A stretch of 14,990 nucleotides of DNA from B18-G4 sp003648575 (GTDB taxonomy: Bacteria > Bacteroidota > Bacteroidia > Bacteroidales > B18-G4). The translations under genes were made by a program, and so were the position numbers. Below the pieces are notes generated by a model, which was not told the origin of the DNA, did no database searches, and saw nothing but the letters and a program-made list of their open reading frames with translations. Shown in pieces: positions 14,933 through 14,990 of this stretch; position 1 is the stretch's first letter; each line of letters opens with the position of its first letter. The stretch lies in the NCBI GenBank assembly GCA_029942245.1, contig JAOZTN010000077.1, positions 1 to 14,990 of the forward strand, in the 5' to 3' direction.

Positions 14933-14990
14933 CACTGTTTCATTGTTTCATTGTTTCATTGTTTCATTGTTTCATTGTTTCATTGTTTCA
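14933..14990. repeat. Octamer tandem array (cattgttt) running off the right edge
   Basis: One variant unit (cactgttt) followed by more than six perfect copies of cattgttt to the end of the window. On the minus strand the unit is purine-rich (aatgaaac). Its true length is unknown because the window, and possibly the contig, ends inside it. Confidence 0.95.

Overview
The window looks like an ordinary chromosomal segment of a Bacteroidota genome, probably Bacteroidales/Marinilabiliales-like and probably a metagenome or draft scaffold, since it contains two 100-N gaps. The evidence is the character of the proteins (a Bacteroidota-type NtrC-like regulator, a BadF-type kinase of about 280 residues, a six-domain S1 with a Bacteroidota-type end), TAnnTTTG-type -7 promoter elements, and a near absence of Shine-Dalgarno sequences. 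I see no phage, transposase, integrase, CRISPR array, tRNA or rRNA.

Layout. 1-1412 (+): the C-terminal part of a large MscS-type mechanosensitive channel, cut by the left edge. 1581-2939 (-): an NtrC-family sigma-54 activator whose receiver domain has lost the phospho-acceptor Asp. 3144-3977 (+): a BadF/N-acetylglucosamine-kinase-like ATPase. 4265-6632 (-): miaA and cca, two tRNA-maturation genes in one transcription unit. A gap then interrupts the 3' end of a small LEA-type lipoprotein gene (6765-7357, -). 7428-11348 (+): lipoate-protein ligase followed closely by a roughly 976-residue FAD/Fe-S/CCG oxidoreductase. 11360-12277 (-): RNase Z. 12344-14761 (-): ribosomal protein S1 with long low-complexity tails at both ends, its own intrinsic terminator, a candidate promoter and a nested hairpin in the leader. 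Three genes here (miaA, cca, rnz) act on tRNA and rpsA acts in translation.

The most unusual non-coding signal is a set of short tandem arrays with periods of 7 or 8 bp and different unit sequences, filling the spaces between genes. In the two convergent spaces in the first 4.3 kb, each of the four stop codons is followed almost at once by a purine-rich or G-rich array on its own sense strand. The two arrays of the 3978-4264 space therefore form one large inverted repeat, and that is where the assembly broke. A similar octamer array fills the right edge. The second signal is the bistable-looking hairpin at the predicted 5' end of the rpsA transcript. The third is the degenerate receiver of the sigma-54 activator, which suggests control that does not depend on phosphorylation. 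No clearly new multi-gene system is visible.
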